Position numbers and translations under genes: made by a program
The notes under the pieces: generated by a model
The model's database searches: none
The model's input: the letters and a program-made list of their open reading frames with translations, nothing else
What the model was told of the DNA's origin: nothing
Part shown: positions 53,121 through 62,344 of the stretch, piece by piece
How positions within the stretch are numbered: the first letter of the stretch is position 1
Layout: every line of letters starts with the position of its first letter
From: Chryseobacterium sp. Bi04
GTDB lineage: Bacteria; Bacteroidota; Bacteroidia; Flavobacteriales; Weeksellaceae
Assembly: GCF_918698085.1 (NCBI RefSeq)
Contig: NZ_CAKKLP010000008.1
Span: forward strand, 62,001-126,000
DNA length: 64,000 bases
Reading direction: 5' to 3'

Positions 53121-54209
53121 TTAATATTTCTTTTTAATTTTGATTATATCACCGTCTTTCAAAGACTGTGTACCCTCATAAATAATTAAATCACCCTTTT
53201 TAAGACCACTTTCTACCAAATAAGAATCTCTCAGGGTAGTTCCGATCTTAATATTGGTCATCTTTACTTTATTTTGTTTATCCACCACAAAAACATACAT
53301 CTTATCCTGAATGGAGAATGTGGATTTTTGAGGAATCAAAACGGCATTTCCCTGATGTTCGGAAATAATCAGCTTTCCGGAAGTACCATGTTTGATCAGA
53401 TGGTCAGGGTTAGGAAATAACACTTTATACCGGATAGAACCTGTCGTTCTGTCTATTTCTCCTTCAGCTGTTTTTAGAGCTCCGTTAAACTGGTAATTAA
53501 CGCCATTGGGCAGTGTCAGTTCAATTTTCTGATGGCTTCCTATCTTATCATTGGCTAAAAGCTCAAAGTAAAGGTTCTCCGGAATTGAGAAGTAAGCATA
53601 GACTTCATTAAGCTGGGATAAAGTGGTCAATAAAGTTCCGTTTTCTACCAGACTTCCATCTTTAAGAGGAATAACATCAATTACTCCGTCAAAAGGTGCT
53701 GTAATTTTTGTAAAGCTTATTTTTTGCAGAACAGCTCTTTTTTCAGCGTCAGCAAAGGCATGCTTGGCTTTAGCAGAAGATAGTTTTGCTTTTACCATCT
53801 CCAATTCGTTGCTGGCCACAAATTTCTTGGCATAAAGACTCTGGATCTGTTTCAGTTCCACTTCGGCAATACGAACATCGGCTTCGGTCTGTTTTAAGGT
53901 TGCATTCGCCTTTAAAAGCTCCATCTGAAGTTCCGCATCATTGATTTTAAATAAAGCCTGTCCCTGATGCACAAACTGCCCTTCATTGACATAAATGTGC
54001 TGTATGATCCCTCCAATCCTGGAACGCATTTCTACATTCTTCTTAGCCTGGATATCGGTCACAAACTGATTGTTTACCAAAGTATCTTTTTCTTTGATTT
54101 CAAGAACAGGAACTTCTTTTTCGTTTTGGTTGTTTTTTTTCTTGTCTTTACTGCATGACACAGCGAATAATGTTGCAAAAGTGCAAATTATTACGTTTTT
54201 AAAATACAT
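53121..54209 (-). CDS. RND efflux periplasmic adaptor (membrane fusion protein)
   Basis: A 362-residue lipoprotein (signal NVIICTFATLFAVSC, Cys at 19). It has lipoyl (RIGGIIQHIYVNEGQFVHQGQAL), alpha-hairpin and beta-barrel domains (ITAPFDGVIDVIPLKDGSLVENG). It links pump and channel. 28 bases upstream of the RND gene. Confidence 0.93.
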   Translation of the reverse strand: MYFKNVIICTFATLFAVSCSKDKKKNNQNEKEVPVLEIKEKDTLVNNQFVTDIQAKKNVEMRSRIGGIIQHIYVNEGQFVHQGQALFKINDAELQMELLKANATLKQTEADVRIAEVELKQIQSLYAKKFVASNELEMVKAKLSSAKAKHAFADAEKRAVLQKISFTKITAPFDGVIDVIPLKDGSLVENGTLLTTLSQLNEVYAYFSIPENLYFELLANDKIGSHQKIELTLPNGVNYQFNGALKTAEGEIDRTTGSIRYKVLFPNPDHLIKHGTSGKLIISEHQGNAVLIPQKSTFSIQDKMYVFVVDKQNKVKMTNIKIGTTLRDSYLVESGLKKGDLIIYEGTQSLKDGDIIKIKKKY

Positions 54210-54268
54210 TTTAAAATGTTTTAGTTATAAAAATTTTCGATAAAATAGACTGAATTCAATAACGTAAA

Positions 54269-54598
54269 CTAGTACAACTGAAGAAGATGGAGAAAAGACT
54301 TAACCCCGCAGATAATTGAAACTGCAATGTTAGGAAGTGTAATTTTAGGGCTTACTTTCAGGATCGCTGAAAAGTCCCCTGCTGCGCAGTCATTTTTAGG
54401 TGCTGAATGTTTTATAACTTTCGAGGCAGCAGCTAATGCATGGGTATTCATATCAGCATCCTCAAAAACATCCAGCAGATGGATATTACTTACATTTACA
54501 TGAGGAATATTTTCCAATGAATTTTCCACCCAATTCGAATTGAAAAGGGCAAAAACCAGCATAATATAAAAAATGAAAAATGACTTCAATCCTGCCAT
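54269..54598 (-). CDS. Small exported or membrane protein leading the efflux operon
   Basis: A 109-residue protein with one N-terminal hydrophobic segment (FFIFYIMLVFALF) and several conserved-looking Cys/His residues (NTHALAAASKVIKHSAPKNDCAAG, then SIICGV). Not recognised. It is 59 bases upstream of the adaptor gene on the same strand and appears to carry the operon promoter, so it may be a regulator or sensor of efflux (inference). Confidence 0.6.
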   Translation of the reverse strand: MAGLKSFFIFYIMLVFALFNSNWVENSLENIPHVNVSNIHLLDVFEDADMNTHALAAASKVIKHSAPKNDCAAGDFSAILKVSPKITLPNIAVSIICGVKSFLHLLQLY

Positions 54599-54641
54599 GT
54601 CAAGGAGAATGCTTTGTTTTTTAGTAAAAACGATAGTGGTG

Positions 54642-54649
54642 CAAAAGTA
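54642..54649 (-). promoter_or_regulatory. -7 element of the efflux-operon promoter
   Basis: On the minus strand TACTTTTG fits TAnnTTTG, 43 bases before the first start codon. No clear -33. Confidence 0.5.
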
Positions 54650-54784
54650 CGAATTTTAGATGGATTTCAGCCCGTTTAAATGTTAAAAAAACTTAAACTA
54701 TTAAGAAAAAATAGGAGTTTTAGCTGCAAAAATTTTAAAGTAAAAAGCGAGGACTAAATGATTCAGATCTAAGATTTTTTAACT

Positions 54785-54910
54785 GCTATGTTGGGATCCC
54801 TTCGGATGAAATACTGTTACTCTAATTGAATAATCCCTTCGGATGACAAAGGGTATGTATAAATCCCGGACATTTCTACTTGTCATCATTCCGAAGGAAT
54901 CTTAATTACT
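54785..54910. repeat. Degenerate copies of the GTCATTCCGAAGGAATCT palindrome
   Basis: GGATCCCTTCGGATGA, AATCCCTTCGGATGACAAAG and GTCATCATTCCGAAGGAATC occur within 120 bases, related to the palindromic cores of arrays A and B. It fills part of the 465-bp gap 54599-55063, which otherwise contains only the efflux promoter. Confidence 0.65.
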
Positions 54911-55063
54911 GTTATAAAATCATAACAGTATTAAGATTTTGAAGTAACAACTCAATGTGAAGTACATTTACATTTTTTGAAAATTTCTGATTTTTTGTGG
55001 ATATTAGAATTGAAGACACAAAACCATTTTCAGATACCCAACCAAGATCATACGGATTTTATA

Positions 55064-55516
55064 CTAAAACATCCTGCTCAGTACCCGAAAGCGGTAATCG
55101 AAAATATATTCCAACTTCTTTCTGACAAAAAGATTGTGAGCTATTTCGCCAAGAAATCCCATTGGGAGCTCATAATCTATAGTATCTTTCATTAAAACGC
55201 CCTCATCATTCGGGATAAACTCATGATGGTGATTCCATAATTTATAAGGTCCTTTTTTCTGAAAATCAATGAAGCTTTTTTGAAAATCAACACGAATAAT
55301 CTCTGTCTGCCATTTCATTTTAATTCCAAATAATGGAGAAACGTAGTAATCTATGAGCATTCCTTCATAAATTTCATCATCTTCCAGTTCTGACAGGACA
55401 ATAAATCCCATATCTTTTGGAGTGATTTCGGAAAGGTTATTGGCGGAGGAAAAGAATTTCCAGGCCGTTTCTATATCACAGCTTAATTGTTGTTCTCGGA
55501 AAAGTCTATGCTTCAT
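55064..55516 (-). CDS. SRPBCC-family (polyketide cyclase-like) protein
   Basis: A 150-residue protein with the START/SRPBCC layout: QQLSCDIETAWKFFSSANNLSEITP at the start, GMLIDYYVSPLFGIKMKWQTEI, and a final KKLEYIFDYRFRVL helix. Binds an unknown hydrophobic ligand. Ten bases downstream of the transpeptidase-like gene on the same strand. Confidence 0.85.
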   Translation of the reverse strand: MKHRLFREQQLSCDIETAWKFFSSANNLSEITPKDMGFIVLSELEDDEIYEGMLIDYYVSPLFGIKMKWQTEIIRVDFQKSFIDFQKKGPYKLWNHHHEFIPNDEGVLMKDTIDYELPMGFLGEIAHNLFVRKKLEYIFDYRFRVLSRMF

Positions 55517-55526
55517 CTTACTTCTT

Positions 55527-56174
55527 TTAATTATAAATCCACATCAGAACAGGTTTCTCAGAGTTCTGAATCATGGGATCAATTTTTCTCATGGCATTAT
55601 TTGAAATAGTGGGACAGCCCCATCCTTCCGGTGATCCTTTGGGAAAGACTTCGTCATCACTCATCAGATTCCAGGAATGAAAAACAATAAACCTCTTCAA
55701 TACATTAGTATTGGTATCCTCGAGGCCGTGCATCAGATATTTTATATTAATTCCCCACTCACTGTATCCTCTTCCCTCTAATTTGTATTTTCCTAAAGAT
55801 GAAAGATGGCTTCCGTCTTCATTACTGAATTCCGGATGGTTTTTGGAATCATCTTTACTCCATGAATTTGTGCCACAACCATGCCCAACAAGATATTTCT
55901 CTGCAATAGTTTTGTTTTTAAAGTCCCAGACAAAGAAACGTTTAATTCCTGAATGAAGGCTCATATCTATAAGGATACAAAAATCTGTACTGAGATTTCC
56001 TGAGACACAAAACTGTAAAGCTTCCTCAGCTTTTGTTTTTATTTTAGAAAGATCAGCTTCTGGTCTTTTTTCACTTGTTACCACAGCATTTTTTGCCATA
56101 TAAGAGCTTATTTTCTTCTCTTTGACACAAGAAGAAAGCAGAAATAATAAAAAGAAAAGATAAAGCGCTTTCAC
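55527..56174 (-). CDS. L,D-transpeptidase-like (YkuD_2-type) lipoprotein
   Basis: A 215-residue lipoprotein (signal LYLFFLLFLLSSC). FIVFHSWNLMSDDEVFPKGSPEGWGCPTISNNAM holds the catalytic His and Cys of the murein L,D-transpeptidase catalytic domain family (H..S..GC motif). Likely acts on peptidoglycan crosslinks in the periplasm. It shares an operon with DUF2459 (2-base gap) and SRPBCC genes. Confidence 0.85.
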   Translation of the reverse strand: MKALYLFFLLFLLSSCVKEKKISSYMAKNAVVTSEKRPEADLSKIKTKAEEALQFCVSGNLSTDFCILIDMSLHSGIKRFFVWDFKNKTIAEKYLVGHGCGTNSWSKDDSKNHPEFSNEDGSHLSSLGKYKLEGRGYSEWGINIKYLMHGLEDTNTNVLKRFIVFHSWNLMSDDEVFPKGSPEGWGCPTISNNAMRKIDPMIQNSEKPVLMWIYN

Positions 56175-56176
56175 GA

Positions 56177-56860
56177 TTATTTATAATGCTGAAAAATTCC
56201 AAAATCAGAAGGAGTCCAAAGGGCAGCTTTTTGTCCTGCAACCTTTAAAGCATCATTAGTCCAGGTATTGCAGGTATACAGGAAGCTGTATGTACCTTTG
56301 GCATCATAGAAAGCATCATTATCTCCATAAACAGCATTAGTGGGAATCAAGATAAAGTTTCCGTTCTGATTCCTGTCGAATTTATCTTCTACAAATCTCA
56401 CCAACTTTTCATATTGACTTCTGCTGATCATGATCATTTTACAGTCGTCCCCTTCTTTCATTGTGGTATAATAAGTACAGTGCATTGCTGAATCGCTTAA
56501 CCAGAATGCTGCTTTCACAGCGGTAGAAAACTTCAGGTCAGCCCAGGTAGGTGTATCCAGGTAAAACCCTTTATCGCCCCATCCTATTCCGATATAATTA
56601 TAGTCTGTTTTCTTGGATTTCAGATTGGCAAAAGGAATTTTCAGACTCCAATCCTGAAGATTGTTTTTTACGGGCATTACAATATCTGTATGCACTCCGT
56701 TGGTATAAATATAAATTGAAATATCTTTCTTTTCACCATCATCTTTTGCTGAAACCGGGATGAATGGTATCAATAATCCTAAAAGAACATAGATGATCAC
56801 GATTCCCAAAATTATTCCTAACACTTTTAAGAGATATAATAATACAATTTTCACAGTCAT
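56177..56860 (-). CDS. DUF2459 (TIGR02117-like) membrane-anchored protein
   Basis: A 227-residue protein with one N-terminal membrane segment (about 5-35) and an external domain. YTNGVHTDIVMPV and YIGIGWGDKGFYLDTPTWADL plus TCNTWTNDALK are diagnostic of DUF2459, a papain-like (NlpC/P60-related) fold of unknown function. Cys and His are retained, so hydrolase activity is conceivable. First gene of a three-gene operon with cell-wall-related members. Confidence 0.85.
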   Translation of the reverse strand: MTVKIVLLYLLKVLGIILGIVIIYVLLGLLIPFIPVSAKDDGEKKDISIYIYTNGVHTDIVMPVKNNLQDWSLKIPFANLKSKKTDYNYIGIGWGDKGFYLDTPTWADLKFSTAVKAAFWLSDSAMHCTYYTTMKEGDDCKMIMISRSQYEKLVRFVEDKFDRNQNGNFILIPTNAVYGDNDAFYDAKGTYSFLYTCNTWTNDALKVAGQKAALWTPSDFGIFQHYK

Positions 56861-56899
56861 GTTTTAATAAAATTTAATCTGTAATTTTTGGTAAAAGTA

Positions 56900-56930
56900 T
56901 TTGTTTTAATCGGAAAAATGACTATATTTA
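56900..56930 (+). promoter_or_regulatory. Promoter of the 26-residue basic peptide
   Basis: TTTG at 56900-56903 and TATATTTA at 56923-56930 with a 19-bp spacer, one base off the consensus; the ATG is 20 bases downstream. Confidence 0.6.
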
Positions 56931-56950
56931 GTTACGAAATATTCACAAAT

Positions 56951-57031
56951 ATGCGTAAAAATACCAAGTCACAAAAAAGATTTAAAGTAAGAGTAAAAAC
57001 AGCTCCAAAAAGAGTACAAAAAAAGCGTTGA
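56951..57031 (+). CDS. 26-residue highly basic small protein
   Basis: ATG-to-TGA frame of 27 codons: MRKNTKSQKRFKVRVKTAPK then RVQKKR. Thirteen of 26 residues are Lys or Arg, with no acidic residue, as in tiny ribosomal or nucleic-acid-binding proteins. A good promoter precedes it at the correct distance, and it lies in an otherwise gene-free 349-bp divergent region. No family is recognised; the small size makes chance possible, but promoter and composition favour a real gene. Confidence 0.6.
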   Translation: MRKNTKSQKRFKVRVKTAPKRVQKKR

Positions 57032-57209
57032 TTTTCGGTGAGATTTAATCTCCTGAGAGTCAATTTTTCTTTTTAGGAAAGGTTTTTAAGAAACTTATTC
57101 TACTACATCTTAACCTCCTTAAAGCATAAATTTTAAGGAATGGTCGACTATCAGCTTTAGTTTGGACTTCAAAAAATTCCAAATAAGGAATTGTCACCAA
57201 AAGTTTCGG

Positions 57210-58154
57210 CTAAAATGGTTCTGAAGACTTCTCCAAAAACTCAATATTTCTCTTTAACCCAGCAAATTTGGTTCTTTTCACCGGTGATTTTTTAAAGATC
57301 TCAGAGAAAATTTCCTGGGTCAGTTCTTTCCACTCTCCTTTTTTAAAATTTTTCAGGGCTTCATTAGGGGTAAATCTACTTTGTTTATTGGGTGCTGAGA
57401 ACCGGTTCCATGGGCATACATCCTGGCAGATATCACAACCGAACATCCAGTTTTCCATTTTATCCTGAAAGTAGTCCGGAATTTCATTTTTCAGCTCTAT
57501 GGTAGCATAGGAAATACAGCGGCTTCCGTCAATGATCTTTTCGGAAACAATAGCATCTGTAGGACATGCATCAATACATTTCCGACAGGTTCCGCAATGA
57601 TCAGTTGTTTCATGGTCGGAAATAAGCTCCAGGTCGCAGATAATTTCTGCAAGAAAATAGAAAGAGCCGTTTTGCCGGGTGATCAGATTAGCATTTTTAC
57701 CTACCCAGCCTATTCCCGATTTCCTCGCCCAGCTTCTTTCCATAACCGGCGCTGAATCTACAAAGACCCTGAATCCGAATTCACCGATCTCTTCCTGCAA
57801 TTCTGCCACCATCTCACGAAGAATTTCTTTGATGACTTCATGATAATCTTCTGCATAAGCATATTTTGAAATCTTATAATTCTCCAGTACCGAAATTTTT
57901 TCTTCAGGAAAATAATTGTACGAAAGTGAAATTACAGATTTAGAGCCTTCCACTAAAAGTCTCGGATCTAATCTCTTGTCAAAATGATTTTCCATATACT
58001 TCATCTCGCCATTGAAGTTATTCTTAAGCCATTTCTCAAGATGTACTGCATCTTCCTCCAAAAAATCGGCTTTAGAAATACCACAACTCTGAAACCCAAA
58101 ACTTTTGGCCTTAGTTTTTATAAGTTGGGAATATTTTTCTGCTGCTGTATTCAT
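57210..58154 (-). CDS. queG: Epoxyqueuosine reductase QueG
   Basis: A 314-residue cobalamin/Fe-S enzyme that makes the last step of queuosine synthesis in t[19 protein letters not shown] and [13 protein letters not shown] bind two [4Fe-4S] clusters; [15 protein letters not shown] is the family signature. The ATG at 58154 is chosen since an upstream TTG start (58169) falls inside the -7 box (58167-58174). Confidence 0.95.
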   Translation of the reverse strand: MNTAAEKYSQLIKTKAKSFGFQSCGISKADFLEEDAVHLEKWLKNNFNGEMKYMENHFDKRLDPRLLVEGSKSVISLSYNYFPEEKISVLENYKISKYAYAEDYHEVIKEILREMVAELQEEIGEFGFRVFVDSAPVMERSWARKSGIGWVGKNANLITRQNGSFYFLAEIICDLELISDHETTDHCGTCRKCIDACPTDAIVSEKIIDGSRCISYATIELKNEIPDYFQDKMENWMFGCDICQDVCPWNRFSAPNKQSRFTPNEALKNFKKGEWKELTQEIFSEIFKKSPVKRTKFAGLKRNIEFLEKSSEPF

Positions 58155-58163
58155 ATTATCACC

Positions 58164-58193
58164 TTGCAAAATTAAGATTATTTTATAGATTTG
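58164..58193 (+). promoter_or_regulatory. Promoter of the beta-barrel gene, overlapping the queG -7 box
   Basis: Plus strand: TTG at 58164-58166 and TAGATTTG at 58186-58193, spacer 19. Minus strand: TAATTTTG at 58167-58174, 12 bases before the queG ATG. The two divergent promoters interlock. Confidence 0.65.
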
Positions 58194-58255
58194 CTGTCTT
58201 TAAAAATATCGATCTTAATAAACCTAAAATTTAGAAAACAACTAATAAAATAACT

Positions 58256-59461
58256 ATGAAAAAAATAAATCTTTTAGCATGTCTTCTGTCTACAGCTATA
58301 TATTACGCACAAATCAAATTTGAAAAGGGCTACTTTATTGATAATCTTGGAAATAAAAAGGAAGTCTTGATCAGAAATGTAGATTGGAAAGAAAACCCTG
58401 TAGATTTTGAATACAAATCAGATATTTCTTCAGATACTAAGAAAGAAAACATTAATAATGTTCAGGAATTTAGTATTGATGGAAGTGGAAAATACATACG
58501 AGCCACTGTAATGCTTGACCTTTCTTCTGGAAACCTGGATTTAATGTCTGACAAAAAAGCACCTAATTTTAAAGAAAAAACAATATTTCTTAAATATATT
58601 ATAGAAGGAAAAGCTACACTTCTCTATTATGAAGAAGACAATATAAGAAGATTCTTTTATTCATCAGAAAAATCAAACCCGCAGCAGCTTATTTATAAGC
58701 CTTATTATATAAATGATGATAGTATAGCATATAATGAAGATTATAAAAAACAAATTGCTGAATATCTGAAATGTGGTATTGAAAATGAACAATTGCGAAA
58801 TATCAATTATACAAAGAAAGATCTTGCCAACATATTTACCCAATATAATGAATGTTCTGGAGCTCATGTAGTGGATTATGGAAAGCTTGACGTAAAGAAG
58901 GGTCTTTTCCATCTAAGCATTAGACCTGGAATTAATTTTTCCAGTCTTAAATCTCAATATGTTTATGAAGACGTAAAAGCAGATTTTGGAAGTCAGACTT
59001 CTTTTAGAATTGGATTGGAATTTGAATATGTTCTCCCTTTCAATAAAAACAAATGGGCTTTTTTTGTTGAACCTACTTATCAGTATTATAAAAAAAATGT
59101 AGAGTCTATTGGCTATGAGGGATATTATTATGAACATAAGTATAATGCTACTGTTGATTATAAGTCCATAGAAATTCCAATCGGGGTAAGGCACTATTTC
59201 TTTTTAAATGATCAATCAAAAATATTTGTGAATGCAGCTTATGTAGCAGATATCAATATGAAATCTTCGATGAAATTACTATTTTCAGAAATAGAAATAG
59301 GATCCGGAAGTAATTTTGTAATTGGAGCCGGATATAAGTATAACAACAAATTCAGCGCGGAATTCAGAGTGGGAACGTCAAGAAATCTGCTTCGTGATTA
59401 TCAAAATTTAGATTCAGATTATAAAACTGCTTCTTTAATTTTGGGGTATACTCTGTTTTAA
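58256..59461 (+). CDS. Outer-membrane beta-barrel protein of unknown function
   Basis: A 401-residue protein with a signal peptide (KKINLLACLLSTAIYYAQ). The N-terminal half is a soluble domain (residues 20-210), and the C-terminal half a barrel (HLSIRPGINFSS, RIGLEFEYVLPF, WAFFVEPTYQYYKK, SLILGYTLF) ending in Phe. Such proteins in flavobacteria are sometimes misnamed tRNA-modification GTPase; no GTPase motif exists here. Confidence 0.8.
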   Translation: MKKINLLACLLSTAIYYAQIKFEKGYFIDNLGNKKEVLIRNVDWKENPVDFEYKSDISSDTKKENINNVQEFSIDGSGKYIRATVMLDLSSGNLDLMSDKKAPNFKEKTIFLKYIIEGKATLLYYEEDNIRRFFYSSEKSNPQQLIYKPYYINDDSIAYNEDYKKQIAEYLKCGIENEQLRNINYTKKDLANIFTQYNECSGAHVVDYGKLDVKKGLFHLSIRPGINFSSLKSQYVYEDVKADFGSQTSFRIGLEFEYVLPFNKNKWAFFVEPTYQYYKKNVESIGYEGYYYEHKYNATVDYKSIEIPIGVRHYFFLNDQSKIFVNAAYVADINMKSSMKLLFSEIEIGSGSNFVIGAGYKYNNKFSAEFRVGTSRNLLRDYQNLDSDYKTASLILGYTLF

Positions 59462-59535
59462 AAGTAATCCCGGAAGTGAGTATTTTCAAAAAATTACGTA
59501 TTTTCGTTTATAATTTAATGTTTAAAACAACAACT

Positions 59536-59835
59536 ATGTCTTTAATAGAAGTAATACAATCCGGAAATTATGAATTAATAGACGTTCGCGAGCCTATGGA
59601 GCTTGAAATGGACGGAAATATAGAAGGTGCTAAAAATATTCCCCTGGGTGAAGTAGAAGATAGACAGGATGAGATTTTATCTATCGAAAAGCCGGTGATT
59701 ATATTCTGCAGAAGTGGAAACAGAAGTGGAAAAGCACTAGAATATCTTAACACTCAAGGATTAAAGGATGGCTATAACGGCGGAGGCTGGGCAGAGCTTA
59801 AAGCTGTTCTTGAAGCAAATCAGGGAACTTTTTAA
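59536..59835 (+). CDS. Rhodanese-like sulfurtransferase
   Basis: About 99 residues from ATG 59536 (MSLIEVIQSGNYELIDVREP). Single rhodanese domain with active-site loop FCRSGNRSG (nucleophilic Cys). In-frame starts further upstream (59476, 59518) would add a hydrophobic extension; the shorter form is the common one. Transfers sulfane sulfur; partner unknown. Its stop codon lies inside the terminator stem. Confidence 0.88.
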   Translation: MSLIEVIQSGNYELIDVREPMELEMDGNIEGAKNIPLGEVEDRQDEILSIEKPVIIFCRSGNRSGKALEYLNTQGLKDGYNGGGWAELKAVLEANQGTF

Positions 59836-59848
59836 AAGTTCCTTTTTT
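59824..59848 (+). terminator. Terminator overlapping the rhodanese stop codon
   Basis: GGAACTTTTTAAAAGTTCC (59824-59842) followed by Ts. The TAA (59833-59835) is at the loop, so translating ribosomes will mask the stem. Confidence 0.75.
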
Positions 59849-59865
59849 TATACCTTTTATTGATC

Positions 59866-60483
59866 ATGACTCTGCAAGACCGATTTCTACAGCTTTGCTT
59901 TCTTTTTACCAATAATCAGGCTTTAATCCAAAGCCTATGGAAAGAAATTGAAAAAAAGCACTCTGAAAAAGGCAGATATTATCACAATCTTTCTCATCTT
60001 GAAAATATGTTTCAGGAACTTGAAAGGGTTAAAAGCAATATCTCTGACTTTAGCGCAATTTCTTTTTCTGTCTTCTATCACGATTTTATGTATGAGGCAA
60101 CCTCCAACTCCAATGAGGAAAAAAGTGCTGCTGCAGCTGAAAAAAGGCTTAAAGAAATCGGTTTACCTTATGATACAATTCTGACCATTTCAAAGCAGAT
60201 CCTGGCAACGAAATCCCACCAAAGATCTGAAGATGAAGACACCAATTATCTTTTGGATGCTGATCTTTCTATCCTTGGAAAAGATCTTGAAACCTATCTG
60301 GTATATACCAACATGATCCGAAAAGAATATTCTATCTATCCGGATTTCCTTTATAAGCCCGGACGAAAGAAGGTTCTTCAACATTTCCTGGAGCTTGAAA
60401 GCATCTTTAAAACGGAGTATTTTAAAGACCGGTACGAAATACAGGCCAAAAATAATATCGCTGCAGAAATTCAGCTATTGTAA
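59866..60483 (+). CDS. HD-superfamily phosphohydrolase (COG4339-like)
   Basis: A 205-residue cytoplasmic protein. RYYHNLSHLENMFQEL and SFSVFYHDFMYE carry the conserved His and HD residues; DADLSILGKD supplies a later Asp. Predicted metal-dependent phosphohydrolase of unknown substrate. Starts 30 bases after the rhodanese stop; an upstream TTG start (59860) is less likely. Confidence 0.82.
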   Translation: MTLQDRFLQLCFLFTNNQALIQSLWKEIEKKHSEKGRYYHNLSHLENMFQELERVKSNISDFSAISFSVFYHDFMYEATSNSNEEKSAAAAEKRLKEIGLPYDTILTISKQILATKSHQRSEDEDTNYLLDADLSILGKDLETYLVYTNMIRKEYSIYPDFLYKPGRKKVLQHFLELESIFKTEYFKDRYEIQAKNNIAAEIQLL

Positions 60484-60492
60484 TTTTAACAA

Positions 60493-61263
60493 TTAAAAAA
60501 GCTTACTGATAAATTCAACAGATTTTTCAAAAACCAGCTCAGGAGATTCTTTATGTGGAGTATGTCCAACACCGGAAATAATGTATTTTTCACTACTGCC
60601 GCTTACCTGGGAAACTGTTTTTTCTACCTGATTCAGTGTACCATATTCATCGTATTCTCCCTGGATAAATAATAGTGGACAAATTATATCTTTTAAGAGA
60701 TATTCAATATTCCAGCTTCTGTAATCATCACGGGTCCAGGTTTCTGTCCATGCTTTAAAAAGCATTTCTACTTTATCGCCATGGTATTTCTTCAAACGTT
60801 CCGAAAGATTTGTGGTTTTATAGGCTTCCCAGGCATCATAGACTCCTTTTAAGGTTACATCTTCTACAAAAATATGTCCTGCTTCACAAATTACCGCTTC
60901 TACTCTTTCGTGATATTTTGCAGCAGTAATTAAAGCAATTGTTCCACCATCACTATGTCCGAACAGGATCACTTTATCAATATTGAGCTGCGTCAACACC
61001 TCATTAAGCAGGTCTGCTTCCTGTTCCATATAATTAACCGCTCTTTCGTGACTAAGCATCGGATATGACTTACCATAACCCAGACGGTCATACACCAGGA
61101 CATTAGATTGAGTAGCTTCAGATAATTTAGCGGGTAAATCTCGCCAAAGCTCTACTGATCCCAATGAGTCATGTAAAAAAACAATGGTTGGTCTTTTTTT
61201 GTTTGAATTATGGTATTCGGTATATAATTTTTGTCCTTTTACATCAATTATCCTTCTTTCCAT
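60493..61263 (-). CDS. Alpha/beta-hydrolase
   Basis: A 256-residue hydrolase with TIVFLHDSLGS (oxyanion hole), GHSDGG (nucleophile Ser), GEYDEYG (Asp) and GVGHTPH (His). Substrate unknown. Two bases after the nitronate monooxygenase-like gene on the same strand, so probably one operon. Confidence 0.88.
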   Translation of the reverse strand: MERRIIDVKGQKLYTEYHNSNKKRPTIVFLHDSLGSVELWRDLPAKLSEATQSNVLVYDRLGYGKSYPMLSHERAVNYMEQEADLLNEVLTQLNIDKVILFGHSDGGTIALITAAKYHERVEAVICEAGHIFVEDVTLKGVYDAWEAYKTTNLSERLKKYHGDKVEMLFKAWTETWTRDDYRSWNIEYLLKDIICPLLFIQGEYDEYGTLNQVEKTVSQVSGSSEKYIISGVGHTPHKESPELVFEKSVEFISKLF

Positions 61264-61265
61264 TC

Positions 61266-62255
61266 TTAAAAAACCGGCATTTTTGTTTCTTCAAACTCTT
61301 TTAAAAGATGGTTGAAAACAGTTTCTACCGGCAGTATATCATTTATTAATGCAGAAACCTGCCCTATTTCTAATTCTCCATCTTCCATATCTCCTTCAAA
61401 CATTCCTTTTTTTGCCCTGGCTCTTCCTAATGAAGCAATTAAAGCTTCCTTATCTCTTCCGCTTTGGTAAATAGTTTCCAGTTCACCGAAGAATTTATTT
61501 TTAACCATTCTTACGGGGGCCAGTTCTTTTAAAGTAAGATGTGTATCTCCTTCCTGCAACTCAGTAATTTTCTTTTTCCAGTTTTCATGTGCACTGGCTT
61601 CAGCAGTAGCAGCAAAACGGGATCCTATCTGTACTCCGTCTGCTCCCAAAATCATTGCCGCTTTCATTTGTGATCCTAAAGCGATTCCTCCGGCAGCAAT
61701 TAATGGCTTAGAGATATGCTTCTTCACATTAGGAATCAGGCAGAACGTTGTCGTTTCATCTCTTCCGTTATGTCCTCCAGCTTCAAAACCTTCCGCAACA
61801 ACAGCGTCTACTCCAGCCTCTTCACATTTTACGGCAAATTTGGTAGAAGAAACTACATGAGCAACCTTTAATCCTTCTTTTTGAAGTGTTTCCGTATACG
61901 TTTTTGGATTTCCTGCCGATGTAAAAACAATTTTCACCCCTTCTTCAAGGATAATCTGAATGATCTCTTCAATATTAGGATATAGCATAGGAACATTCAC
62001 TCCGAAAGGCCTGTCGGTTGCCTCTTTACATTTCCTGATATTTTCTCTTAAAATATCAGGATACATACTTCCTGCCCCTATTAATCCCAATCCTCCACAA
62101 TTGGAAACGGCAGAAGCCAGTCTCCATCCCGAATGCCAGATCATGCCAGCCTGAATAATTGGATATTTTATATTAAAAAGCTCTGTAATTCTATTTTGGT
62201 TAGCCTGCATTTCATGAATTTTTTTTGCAGAATTGAAATCTATAAAATTGCTCAT
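61266..62255 (-). CDS. Nitronate monooxygenase-like flavin oxidoreductase
   Basis: A 329-residue FMN-binding TIM-barrel enzyme. NIKYPIIQAGMIWHSGWRLA, CGGLGLIGAG and AEGFEAGGHNG plus GADGVQIGSRF are the NMO/enoyl-ACP reductase-II-like motifs. An ATG at 62210 (MQANQNRITELF) is an alternative start closer to the family norm. Detoxifies nitronates, or acts on acyl chains in FabK-like members. Confidence 0.85.
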   Translation of the reverse strand: MSNFIDFNSAKKIHEMQANQNRITELFNIKYPIIQAGMIWHSGWRLASAVSNCGGLGLIGAGSMYPDILRENIRKCKEATDRPFGVNVPMLYPNIEEIIQIILEEGVKIVFTSAGNPKTYTETLQKEGLKVAHVVSSTKFAVKCEEAGVDAVVAEGFEAGGHNGRDETTTFCLIPNVKKHISKPLIAAGGIALGSQMKAAMILGADGVQIGSRFAATAEASAHENWKKKITELQEGDTHLTLKELAPVRMVKNKFFGELETIYQSGRDKEALIASLGRARAKKGMFEGDMEDGELEIGQVSALINDILPVETVFNHLLKEFEETKMPVF

Positions 62256-62316
62256 GCGTAAAAATACAAAAACAAAGGTTTACAAAAAATACCACTCCAT
62301 TTTTTAGCATAAAAAA

Positions 62317-62337
62317 ACCTTCAGAAATTCTGAAGGT
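62317..62337 (-). terminator. Intrinsic terminator of the SurA-like gene
   Basis: ACCTTCAGAAATTCTGAAGGT is a near-perfect palindrome; on the minus strand a T-run follows. It lies seven bases beyond the stop. Confidence 0.85.
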
Positions 62338-62344
62338 CTTTGTT

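Noticed and set aside
57032-57209. Small RNA or terminator between the basic peptide and queG
   Set aside because: No clear stem with T-run could be established by eye.
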